Source: Vicinamibacterales bacterium
Lineage (GTDB): Bacteria; Acidobacteriota; Vicinamibacteria; Vicinamibacterales; UBA2999
Assembly: GCA_041394705.1 (NCBI GenBank)
Contig: JAWKHS010000011.1
Span: 62,001-126,000, forward strand
Direction of reading: 5' to 3'
Length of the DNA stretch: 64,000 nt
Part shown: positions 8,457-16,005 of the stretch, in pieces
Position numbering within the stretch: the first letter of the stretch is position 1
Layout: each line of letters begins with the position of its first letter
Notes under the pieces: generated by a model
The model's input: the letters and a program-made list of their open reading frames with translations, nothing else
Told to the model about the DNA's origin: nothing
The model's database searches: none
Position numbers and translations under genes: made by a program

Positions 8457-11198
8457 CTACGGCGTCACGGTCACCTGGAACGACGAGATGGGCGTCAGCA
8501 GGTTCACCGTCCCGGGCTGCGTGAGCGCCGCGTACAGCGTGTACACGCCGGGCGGACTCCCGGCCGGGAACGGCATGTAGAAGACGGGGCCGTCGTAGGC
8601 GAAGGGCACGAAGTTCCGGGCGATCGGCACGACCCCGGGCACGTAGGTGCCGCCGAGCTGGAGCGAGTGGTACGAACCGCCGGGACGCTGGACCACGAGG
8701 TAGGCGTCCACCGGCGGGGGCGTGGTGCCCGGGACCAGGTTCACGCTGACCACCACGGCACCACCGACGGTGGCCGAGGCTGCGTTCGCCGCCACCGTGA
8801 GGCCGAGGGTGTTCGGCGGCGGGGGCGGCGGCGCCGCCCCGCCTGGGTAGCGCAGCACGCCGCCGCCGTCGGCGTAGAGGCTTCCGCCGGGTTGCACCAC
8901 CATCTGGCCGCCTGACACGGCCGCCGTGTACGTGGCGTTGGGCGCGAGGCCCGTGACGTAGTGGACGGTGACGCCGGCCGGCACGGGGTAGGCGACGCCG
9001 GCGAAGGCGGTGGCCAGGCTCACCGGGAACATCGCCACGACATTGCCGACCGCGGCGCCCTGGAACGGCGTGCCGGCGGTGGAGGACACGAGCTGCGCAC
9101 TCGCCACGACCGCGCCCGTGTCGGCGCCCTGGAGCACGTGCAGGAACCGCGCGGAGGCCGGACCGCCGGGAGCGTCCACCTTCAGGCGGTAGGTCATCTT
9201 CTCGTATTCGGCCGACTCGTTGTAGCCGTTGCCGTTGGGGATCTGCGTGTCGCCCGTGATGAGGGCGCCCGCGGGCAGCAGCGTGTCCACGACGAGCTGC
9301 TGCGTGGCCGTCGTGACGGTGGATCGAGTGCCGGCGAAGGACGGCGCCGAGGGCAGCATCAGCATGAAACGCTTCTCGCGCCCGCCCGTGAACGACTCCG
9401 CCCGGTCGTACACGACGATCGTGTCGGGCTTCACCCACAGGATCGACCGCGTGGCCTCCTTGATGTCGGTGGAGCCGGCCGCCGGGTTGTTGTAGGACTT
9501 CGTCGCGTCGCCGAGGGCGTAGGTGTAGTCCGTCTGCAGGCTGTGGGCCTTCAGCACCGGATCGCCGCCGGGTCCGTAGAGCCACTGGGATCGGTGGGTG
9601 TAGTTGCTGAGCCAGAAATCGATGCCCGTGGACGGCGGCGTGTTCTCGAGTGCGAGCGTGTTCTTGTAGTCCGAGCCGGCCACGATCATCCCGTAGCCCG
9701 CCCACTGCTTCGTCAGCCACTCGCCCTTGCGGTAGAACTCGAACATGTTGGCGGCGCCGAACTGGTGGTCGATGCCCAGCCACGGCAGCGTGTAGGTGAA
9801 CCACGACGCCGTGTCGGTCCAGCTCGTGCGGGCCAGGATCTTCCCGGGGCCCGGGGCGTACCACGAGAGCGGCAGCGACGGCCGCGGATCGGTGGGCGCG
9901 GCGGCGGCCGGGTCGAACAGCATGAAGGTGAGGAGGCAGTCGCGCACGTAGTTCATGTCGCGTGCGCGCTTCACGAGCCTGGCGGCGCCGCCGGCCGGCA
10001 TGTGCATTTCCATCCAGCGGATGGCGTTCAGGCGCGGGGCGTTCCCCGACAGCATCGCCTGGATGCCCATGGTGCCGAGCAGCGTGGTCATCCCCTGGTA
10101 GTAGAGCTTGTAGGTGTCGCCGTGGTCGGCGACGAAGTGCACGGTGCCCTTGTACGCCTCGTCCGGGTGGACGATCGTCTTCTTCGGACTCGACGAGTGG
10201 ATGTAGCCGGCCAGGACGTCGTCGAAGAACGGCGTGTCCATGCGCACCTGCTGGCCCCGCACGGCGGGATCCGCGTTGCCCGAGGTGTACAGCGCGAGCA
10301 TGAATTCGGCCGCGCGGCCCAGGCCCGTCGGACCGTACGCGAGGCCTTCCGGTGGAACGCCGCCCTTCTCGAGCGTGCTCATCATGTGGTGGTGCACGTA
10401 CAGCCACGCGCCGATCGCGTTGTCGAGGTAGTCGCGCACGCCCTTGCCGTAGCCGTCGGGCGGCCCGACGTCGTCGGCGGCGTCGAGGGCGAGCGCCATG
10501 AGGCCGATCTGGTTCATGTGGGCGTTGTAGAAGTTGTTGGCCGACGTCTTCACGCGCGTGAGGTCGCTCAGGAGCGCGCTGTTGTTCAGCACCCAGACCG
10601 GCTCGGGATGGTCCAGCCCGGTGGTGGTGGCTTTGAGGTTCTCGTTGATCCACCGGAGGAAGACCGTCCGGATCGTCGCCTTGTCCGTCGGCGTGAGGAC
10701 CGGGTAGATCCAGTCCACGGTGGTCGGGAAGGCGTCGCCGTAAAACAGCGACCGCATGTCGGTGGCGAAGACCCGCCCGCGGTAGTCGCCGTCGCCGGGG
10801 ATGGGCCCGAGCACGGCCTTGTTCATGATGTACATGAGCAGCGCGCGCGAGCGGTTCGCATAGTCGGCGCGCACGGCCGGGTCGTTCTCCACGAGCGACA
10901 TGAACGCGAAGACCTGCGCGGCCCACTCCACCGGGTACTGCGTGTAGCCGTAGGTCGTGCCGGCATCGCCGGCGATGAGCGACCCGTTGTCCATCCGGGT
11001 CTTGAACTGCGTGGCCACGACCAGGATGCCGTCCTGGTACAGCGGATTGGCTGGAGTGGCCCACGCGCGGAGCCGGGGCAGGTCCGCCTGACGGACCCAG
11101 ATGCGCGGATGCGTGGCGAGGGGTTGCGCGTCGGCCGGCCCGTGGCACATCCACGCGGCGGCGGCGACGAACACGGTGACGATCACACGACGTAGCAC
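8457..11198 (-). CDS. Secreted heparinase II/III-like protein
   Basis: About 913 residues. A Sec signal peptide (VLRRVIVTVFVAAAAWMCHG, predicted cleavage after ADAQ) opens the protein. The mature part begins with THPRIWVRQADLPRLRAW, a pattern common at the start of alginate/heparinase-type polysaccharide lyases with an (alpha/alpha) toroid. The middle (about 450-680) has beta-rich segments of heparinase II/III-like type, such as DTIVVYDRAES. After a Pro-rich linker (PPPPPP near 800) comes a C-terminal beta-sandwich of about 110 residues. Catalytic residues cannot be assigned with confidence, so the lyase call is tentative. The start is GTG at 11198, chosen because AGGGGAGG lies 5 nt upstream and the signal peptide follows directly; the frame itself stays open further upstream. 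Confidence 0.6.
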   Translation of the reverse strand: MLRRVIVTVFVAAAAWMCHGPADAQPLATHPRIWVRQADLPRLRAWATPANPLYQDGILVVATQFKTRMDNGSLIAGDAGTTYGYTQYPVEWAAQVFAFMSLVENDPAVRADYANRSRALLMYIMNKAVLGPIPGDGDYRGRVFATDMRSLFYGDAFPTTVDWIYPVLTPTDKATIRTVFLRWINENLKATTTGLDHPEPVWVLNNSALLSDLTRVKTSANNFYNAHMNQIGLMALALDAADDVGPPDGYGKGVRDYLDNAIGAWLYVHHHMMSTLEKGGVPPEGLAYGPTGLGRAAEFMLALYTSGNADPAVRGQQVRMDTPFFDDVLAGYIHSSSPKKTIVHPDEAYKGTVHFVADHGDTYKLYYQGMTTLLGTMGIQAMLSGNAPRLNAIRWMEMHMPAGGAARLVKRARDMNYVRDCLLTFMLFDPAAAAPTDPRPSLPLSWYAPGPGKILARTSWTDTASWFTYTLPWLGIDHQFGAANMFEFYRKGEWLTKQWAGYGMIVAGSDYKNTLALENTPPSTGIDFWLSNYTHRSQWLYGPGGDPVLKAHSLQTDYTYALGDATKSYNNPAAGSTDIKEATRSILWVKPDTIVVYDRAESFTGGREKRFMLMLPSAPSFAGTRSTVTTATQQLVVDTLLPAGALITGDTQIPNGNGYNESAEYEKMTYRLKVDAPGGPASARFLHVLQGADTGAVVASAQLVSSTAGTPFQGAAVGNVVAMFPVSLATAFAGVAYPVPAGVTVHYVTGLAPNATYTAAVSGGQMVVQPGGSLYADGGGVLRYPGGAAPPPPPPNTLGLTVAANAASATVGGAVVVSVNLVPGTTPPPVDAYLVVQRPGGSYHSLQLGGTYVPGVVPIARNFVPFAYDGPVFYMPFPAGSPPGVYTLYAALTQPGTVNLLTPISSFQVTVTP

Positions 11199-11268
11199 GA
11201 CGACCTCCCCTTCGGATCCGGCAGTGCCTTCCCTCGGGAGCAGCGCTGCAATCCGAATACCTGGGACT

Positions 11269-11294
11269 GACGCGCGAAACCGCCGTGCCCTTAC
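11269..11294 (-). promoter_or_regulatory. Candidate ECF-sigma-type promoter of the heparinase-like gene
   Basis: On the minus strand GTAAGG (11294-11289) is followed after 16 nt by CGTC (11272-11269). CGTC is a common -10 core for ECF sigma factors, and 16-17 nt is their usual spacing. A transcript from here would have a leader of about 60 nt before the GTG at 11198. The rest of the 293-nt divergent intergenic region up to the MATE gene shows no ORF I would support. Confidence 0.35.
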
Positions 11295-11491
11295 CGGGCC
11301 GCGCGGGAGCGCGATCGATTCGTGTGCCGAATCAGGCCACGCCCTGCACCAACCGTCGTCGCGGCGCCGCGAGCGACGGGGCGGCGGGCGGCCACGCGCG
11401 GGTGCGTGCAGCGCCGGGCGTCGGTGAGCCGGCGCGCGTCGGCGCCGAACCGCCCGTGCCGGCACACGAGCGACACGAGGACCGGGATACG

Positions 11492-12871
11492 ATGCTGCGC
11501 AGCTTGTCCCGCACGCTGACGCTCGCCGATCTCCGCGCCGAACTGCCGGCCATGCTGCGCCTGGCGGTGCCGGTCGTCCTCGCCGAGGTCGGCTGGATGT
11601 CGATGGGCATCGTGGACACGATCATGGTCGCGCCACTCGGGCCCGCCGCCATCGGGGCCACCGGAATCGGCACGGCCATCCACATGGCGGTCGCGATCTT
11701 CGGGATGGGACTGCTGCTGGGGCTGGACACGCTCGTCTCGCAGGCCTACGGCGCGGGCGATCACCGCGACTGCCACCGCTGGCTCGTCCACGGCCTGGCG
11801 ATGGGCGCCGGCATCGCCGTCCCGATCACGCTGGCGTGCCTGGCGGTGGTGGCGGCCATCCCGCGCTTCGGGTTCCACCCGCAGGTGGGCGTGCTGCTCG
11901 ATGGCTACTTCTCGGTCGTGCTCTGGAGCACGCTGCCGCTGCTGCTCTACGCGGCGCTGCGCCGCTACCTGCAGGGCATCCACGCGGTCGCCCCGGTGGC
12001 CGCGGCGCTCGTCACCGCCAACCTCGTGAACGCGGGCGCGAACTGGGCCTTCATCTACGGGCACCTCGGCGTGCCGGCGCTCGGCGTCACCGGGGCCGCG
12101 TGGGCGACGTTCGCGTCGCGGACGTACATGGTGGCCGTGCTGCTGACGGCGGCCTGGTGGTACGACCGCGCGCGCGCCAGCGGCCTGCTGGACTTCTCGC
12201 GGCATCTCTCGTGGGACCGCTTCGCCCGTCTGTGGCGGCTGGGCTTCCCGGCGGCGTCGCAGATCTCGATCGAGGTCGGTGTCTTCGCGCTGGCCACGGC
12301 GCTGGCCGGGCAGCTCGATCCCGTGTCGAGCGCCTCGCACCAGATTGCCCTGAACATCGCCGGCATGGCCTTCATGGTGCCGCTCGGCGTCGCCTCGGCC
12401 GGCGCGGTCCGCGTGGGGAACCGCGTGGGCGCGCGCGATCCGGACGGCGCCGCGCGAGCGGGCTGGACGGCCCTGGCCCTGGGCGGCGCGTTCATGTGCA
12501 CGACGGCCGCGGCGTTCCTGCTCGCGCCCCGATGGCTCGTCGGCCTGTTCTCGCCCGGCGCGGCGGTGGTCGAACTGGGGGGGTCGCTCCTGCTGATCGC
12601 GGCGGTGTTCCAGTTGTTCGACGGCCTGCAGGCCGTGGCCACCGGCGTCCTGCGGGGCCTGGGCGACACCCGGACGGCGATGGTCGTGAACCTGACCGGC
12701 CACTGGCTCCTCGGATTGCCCATCGCCTACACGTTGTGCTTTGCTGTCGGCCTCGGTGTGCGGGGCCTGTGGATGGGCCTCTCGACGGGGCTCATCGTCT
12801 GCGGCGTCATCCTCACGTGGGTGTGGCGCCGGCGTATCGCCGCCTACGCGGCAACGGGACAACGGCCATGA
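11492..12871 (+). CDS. MATE family multidrug/metabolite exporter
   Basis: 459-residue integral membrane protein of the MATE (MOP superfamily) type, with about 12 predicted helices in two bundles. The N-terminal segment (LAVPVVLAEVGWMSMGIVDT, about residues 23-42) is the typical MATE helix 1, and 'GLDTLVSQAYGAGD' (around 78-91) is the conserved loop after helix 2. The C-terminal half repeats it ('LNIAGMAFMVPLGVASAGAVRVGNRVGA'-type, here split for brevity). Members export cationic compounds using Na+ or H+ gradients. ATG 11492 is preferred over the upstream in-frame start at 11285 because the extension is Arg/Ala-rich and shadow-like. Its stop overlaps the amidohydrolase start (ATGA), so the two are translationally coupled. 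Confidence 0.92.
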   Translation: MLRSLSRTLTLADLRAELPAMLRLAVPVVLAEVGWMSMGIVDTIMVAPLGPAAIGATGIGTAIHMAVAIFGMGLLLGLDTLVSQAYGAGDHRDCHRWLVHGLAMGAGIAVPITLACLAVVAAIPRFGFHPQVGVLLDGYFSVVLWSTLPLLLYAALRRYLQGIHAVAPVAAALVTANLVNAGANWAFIYGHLGVPALGVTGAAWATFASRTYMVAVLLTAAWWYDRARASGLLDFSRHLSWDRFARLWRLGFPAASQISIEVGVFALATALAGQLDPVSSASHQIALNIAGMAFMVPLGVASAGAVRVGNRVGARDPDGAARAGWTALALGGAFMCTTAAAFLLAPRWLVGLFSPGAAVVELGGSLLLIAAVFQLFDGLQAVATGVLRGLGDTRTAMVVNLTGHWLLGLPIAYTLCFAVGLGVRGLWMGLSTGLIVCGVILTWVWRRRIAAYAATGQRP

Positions 12872-13764
12872 CCTGCGACACGCACGTGCACTTCTTCTCT
12901 CCGGGATTCTTCGACGCGCTCGGCGCCGCGAAGGGCCTCCCGGCCGATGGGCGGGTGCAGTTCGTGGCGCGGGCCCTCGGGTGGGACGCTCCGGAGTCGG
13001 TGACCGCCCTGGCCGACCGCTGGGTGGACGAACTGGATCGGCAGGGAGTGGCGCGCGCCGCGATCATCGCCTCGGTGCCCGGGGACGAGGCGGCGGTGGC
13101 GGCGGCGGTGAAGGCGCACCCCACCCGCTTCGTCGGGTTCTACATGCTGGATCCGACGGCGGAGGGTCCGCGCGATCGCATCTCCTGGGCCGGCGCGCAC
13201 GGCCTCCGCGGCGTCTGCCTGTTCCCGGCCATGCACCGCTTCCCCCTGTATGGGCCCGAGGCCGCGCGCGCGGTGGAGATGGCCGCGGCCCTGAAGGGCA
13301 CGGCGGTGTTCGTCCACTGCGGCGTGCTGACGGTGGGCGCCCGCGCCCGGCTCGGGCTGCCGAGCCAGTTCGAGATGCGCTACGGCAACCCGCTGGATCT
13401 GCAGGCGCTCGCCACGGCCCACCCGGGCGTGCCGTTCATCCTTCCCCACTTCGGCGCCGGCATGTTCCGCGAGGCCCTGATGCTGGCCGACGCCTGTCCC
13501 AACGTGTACTTCGATACGTCGTCCTCGAATCGCTGGATCCGCTATACGAAGGGGCTGACGCTCACCGACGTGTTCCGCACGGCCCTGGACGTGGTGGGAT
13601 CGCGGCGCCTGCTATTTGGCACCGACTCGTCGTACTTCCCGCGCGGCTGGCAGCTGGACGTGCTGGACACGCAATGGGCGGCCCTCGGCGCGGCCGGGGC
13701 CACGGACACGGAGATCGCCGACGTCATGTTCGGGAACTTCCAGCGGCTGTTCCCGGAGGCCTAG
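12868..13764 (+). CDS. Amidohydrolase family 2 (ACMSD-like) metal-dependent hydrolase
   Basis: 298-residue TIM-barrel amidohydrolase (Amidohydro_2/ACMSD type). The N-terminal metal motif is DTHVH (H6, H8). Other metal or catalytic positions are the His in VHCGV (about 151), the His in LPHFGAG (about 194) and the Asp in FGTDSSY (about 250). Members decarboxylate or hydrolyse small carboxylic or cyclic compounds; the substrate here cannot be read from sequence. The ATG overlaps the MATE stop by 4 nt, so the product may act on the same compound that the exporter handles, which is inference. No signal peptide is visible, so it is probably cytoplasmic. Confidence 0.85.
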   Translation: MTCDTHVHFFSPGFFDALGAAKGLPADGRVQFVARALGWDAPESVTALADRWVDELDRQGVARAAIIASVPGDEAAVAAAVKAHPTRFVGFYMLDPTAEGPRDRISWAGAHGLRGVCLFPAMHRFPLYGPEAARAVEMAAALKGTAVFVHCGVLTVGARARLGLPSQFEMRYGNPLDLQALATAHPGVPFILPHFGAGMFREALMLADACPNVYFDTSSSNRWIRYTKGLTLTDVFRTALDVVGSRRLLFGTDSSYFPRGWQLDVLDTQWAALGAAGATDTEIADVMFGNFQRLFPEA

Positions 13765-13834
13765 AGAGCGCCGGTTGCCAGTTGAGTCGGCGCGGGTCCG
13801 GTGGTGGTCGGCCGCGCTCCGGAGATCGCGACAG

Positions 13835-14127
13835 TCAGGGCACGGTGACCGCAACCTCGTTCGACGGCGCGCTCAGCCCCGTGTAGTTCCCGGCGCGGAC
13901 GCGGACGTAGTAGGTGCCCGGCGGCACGCCGCTCGCTGTCAGTGACGTCTGGAGGCCGACGTCGAGCGCGGCCACGATGTCACTGCGGCCGGGCGCGGTG
14001 CCGGCCTCCATCACGTCGCGCGTCGTGACCACGAGACGGCTGCGGCGTCCACCGCAGCGTGACGCTGCCGGCCGCGACCGCGGCCGTGACGTAGAGTCGT
14101 TCGTTGACCTCGTCGAGACTCGAACTG
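13835..14127 (-). pseudogene. Frameshifted fibronectin type III domain remnant
   Basis: Lies in the 467-nt gap between the amidohydrolase gene and argG. On the minus strand the frame ending at 13835 encodes the second half of an fn3 domain: V-M-E-A-G-T-A-P-G, then GVPPGTYYVRVRAGN, ending in SAPSNEVAVTVP. The matching first half (ERLYVTAAVAAGSVTLRWTP) is in another minus-strand frame, with the break near 14030-14045. No start codon, signal peptide or ribosome-binding site precedes it. This looks like the decayed C-terminal end of a secreted fn3 protein. The ORF starting at 14149 in the lower frame is not taken as a gene because its N-terminal half is Arg/Ser-rich shadow sequence. Confidence 0.6.
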
Positions 14128-14202
14128 TCGACTCGCCGCGCGCATCCATCGGGTCATGACACGTCTCCCGGCGCCGTGGAGGCGGGCGGCGCCGCGCGCA
14201 AG

Positions 14203-14208
14203 TATCAT
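14203..14208 (+). promoter_or_regulatory. Candidate -10 element of argG
   Basis: TATCAT is one of very few AT-rich hexamers in this stretch. It sits 23 nt before the TTG start of argG and upstream of its AGGAG ribosome-binding site (14221-14225). No convincing -35 is visible. Confidence 0.4.
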
Positions 14209-14231
14209 AGGGCGTTCACAAGGAGCAGTCG

Positions 14232-15581
14232 TTGGGCAACATCCTGCAGGCACTTCCGGTCGGCGAGAAAGTCGGCATCGCGTTCTCGGGCGGGCTCGAC
14301 ACGAGCGCGGCCCTCCACTGGATGCGCGCGAAGGGCGCCATCCCCTACGCGTACACCGCCAACCTCGGGCAGCCCGACGAGAAGGACTACGACGACATCC
14401 CGAAGAAGGCCATGGCGTACGGGGCCGAGAAGGCGCGGCTCATCGAGTGCCGACACCAGCTCGTGGCGGAAGGCCTGGCCGCCATCCAGTGCGCGGCCTT
14501 CCATGTCTCCACCGGCGGCGCCACCTACTTCAACACGACGCCGCTCGGGCGCGCGGTCACGGGCACGATGCTCGTCGTGGCCATGAAGGAGGACGACGTC
14601 AACGTCTGGGGCGACGGCAGCACCTTCAAGGGCAACGACATCGAGCGGTTCTACCGCTATGGCCTCCTCGCCAACCCGAACCTCCGCGTCTACAAGCCGT
14701 GGCTGGATCAGCAGTTCATCGACGAGCTCGGCGGCCGGACCGAGATGTCGGAGTACATGATCGCCCACGGGTTCGAGTACAAGATGAGCGTCGAGAAGGC
14801 GTACTCGACGGACTCGAACATCCTCGGGGCCACCCACGAGGCCAAGGACCTGGAGTTCCTGAACAAGGGCATCACCATCGTCCAGCCGATCATGGGCGCC
14901 GCCTTCTGGCGCGAGGACGTGCCCGTCAAGGCCGAGACCGTGAGCGTGCGCTTCGAGGAAGGGCATCCCGTGGCCCTCAACGGCCATACGTTCGCCGACG
15001 CGCTGGCGCTCTTCACCGAGGCCAACGCCATCGGCGGCCGCCACGGCCTGGGCATGTGCGACCAGATCGAGAACCGCATCATCGAGGCCAAGAGCCGCGG
15101 CATCTACGAGGCGCCGGGCATGGCGCTGCTGCACCTGGTCTACGAACGCCTCGTCACGGGCATCCACAACGAGGACACGATCGAGCAGTACCGGAACAAC
15201 GGCCGCCGCCTGGGGCGCCTCCTCTACCAGGGCCGCTGGTTCGACCCGCAGGCGATGATGCTGCGCGAGACGGCCCAGCGGTGGGTGGCGCGCGCGGTCA
15301 CGGGCGAGGTCACGGTGGAGCTCCGGCGCGGGAACGACTACTCCATCCTCGACACCACGAGCCCGAACCTCACCTACAAGCCCGAGCGCCTCACGATGGA
15401 GAAAGGCGAGGCGTTCTTCACGCCGCAGGACCGTATCGGCCAGCTCACGATGCGCAACCTGGACATCATCGACACGCGCGACAAGCTGCGCGTCTACAGC
15501 GAGACCGGGCTCATCGGCACGGGCGCGGCCGACGGCATGCCGCTCCTGGCCGCGGCCGAGCCCGGCAGCGACAAGGACTGA
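14232..15581 (+). CDS. argG: Argininosuccinate synthase
   Basis: 449-residue ArgG of the longer, E. coli-like subfamily (E. coli enzyme 447 residues). It joins citrulline and aspartate using ATP to give argininosuccinate, the penultimate step of arginine biosynthesis, in the cytoplasm. The N-type ATP pyrophosphatase loop is AFSGGLDTS (about 17-25). Other conserved blocks are the STGGATYFNTTPLGRA region (about 94-109), WGDGSTFKGNDIERFYRYG (about 134-152) and SVEKAYSTDSN (about 192-202). The start is TTG, with AGGAG 6 nt upstream; no nearby ATG preserves the conserved N-terminus. The META lipoprotein gene begins 3 nt after its stop. No other arg gene is nearby. Confidence 0.97.
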   Translation: MGNILQALPVGEKVGIAFSGGLDTSAALHWMRAKGAIPYAYTANLGQPDEKDYDDIPKKAMAYGAEKARLIECRHQLVAEGLAAIQCAAFHVSTGGATYFNTTPLGRAVTGTMLVVAMKEDDVNVWGDGSTFKGNDIERFYRYGLLANPNLRVYKPWLDQQFIDELGGRTEMSEYMIAHGFEYKMSVEKAYSTDSNILGATHEAKDLEFLNKGITIVQPIMGAAFWREDVPVKAETVSVRFEEGHPVALNGHTFADALALFTEANAIGGRHGLGMCDQIENRIIEAKSRGIYEAPGMALLHLVYERLVTGIHNEDTIEQYRNNGRRLGRLLYQGRWFDPQAMMLRETAQRWVARAVTGEVTVELRRGNDYSILDTTSPNLTYKPERLTMEKGEAFFTPQDRIGQLTMRNLDIIDTRDKLRVYSETGLIGTGAADGMPLLAAAEPGSDKD

Positions 15582-15584
15582 GCC

Positions 15585-16004
15585 ATGGCGCGACTGGGAG
15601 CGGCCCTGGCGGCGCTGGTGCTGCTGGCGGCCGCCGGCTGCAGCGAGGCCGACCTGCTCACGGCGCCGACGTCGTCGGCCCGGCTCGACGGCACCTGGCA
15701 CCTCGCGTCCCTCCAGACCAGCGCGGTGTCGCACACGGAGCCGGCCAGCGAGCGGCGGTTCACGCTGACCTTCGCCGACGACCGGCTGCTGGTGAAGGCC
15801 GACTGCAACACCTGCGCGGCCAGCACCACCCTCGACGGCGATGTGCTGACGGTCAGCCTGCTCGCCTGCACCAAGGCCATCTGCACCACGACCCCGCTCG
15901 ACACCGTGTTCACCACCAGCCTCGAGACGAGCCATACCGTCCGGCTGGACGCGTCGCGCCTGCAGCTGGCGTCCACGCGCGGGGAGCTGCGATTCGAGCG
16001 CTAA
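15585..16004 (+). CDS. META-domain lipoprotein
   Basis: 139-residue predicted lipoprotein. The signal peptide ends in a lipobox (LLAAAGC, Cys at about 19). The mature part contains DGTWHLASL and RRFTLTFADDRLLVKADCN, which resemble the META domain of HslJ-type proteins. It also has a cluster of cysteines (DCNTC, LLACTKAIC) that could form disulfides in the periplasm. HslJ-like proteins are linked to stress and heat-shock phenotypes, but a role here is unknown. It starts 3 nt after argG and ends 1 nt before the caspase-lipase gene, so it probably shares a transcript with at least one of them. Confidence 0.7.
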   Translation: MARLGAALAALVLLAAAGCSEADLLTAPTSSARLDGTWHLASLQTSAVSHTEPASERRFTLTFADDRLLVKADCNTCAASTTLDGDVLTVSLLACTKAICTTTPLDTVFTTSLETSHTVRLDASRLQLASTRGELRFER

Positions 16005-16005
16005 G

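Noticed and set aside
13835..14149. 104-aa ORF as an intact gene
   Set aside because: Only its second half matches fn3; the first half is in another frame, so it is treated as a remnant.
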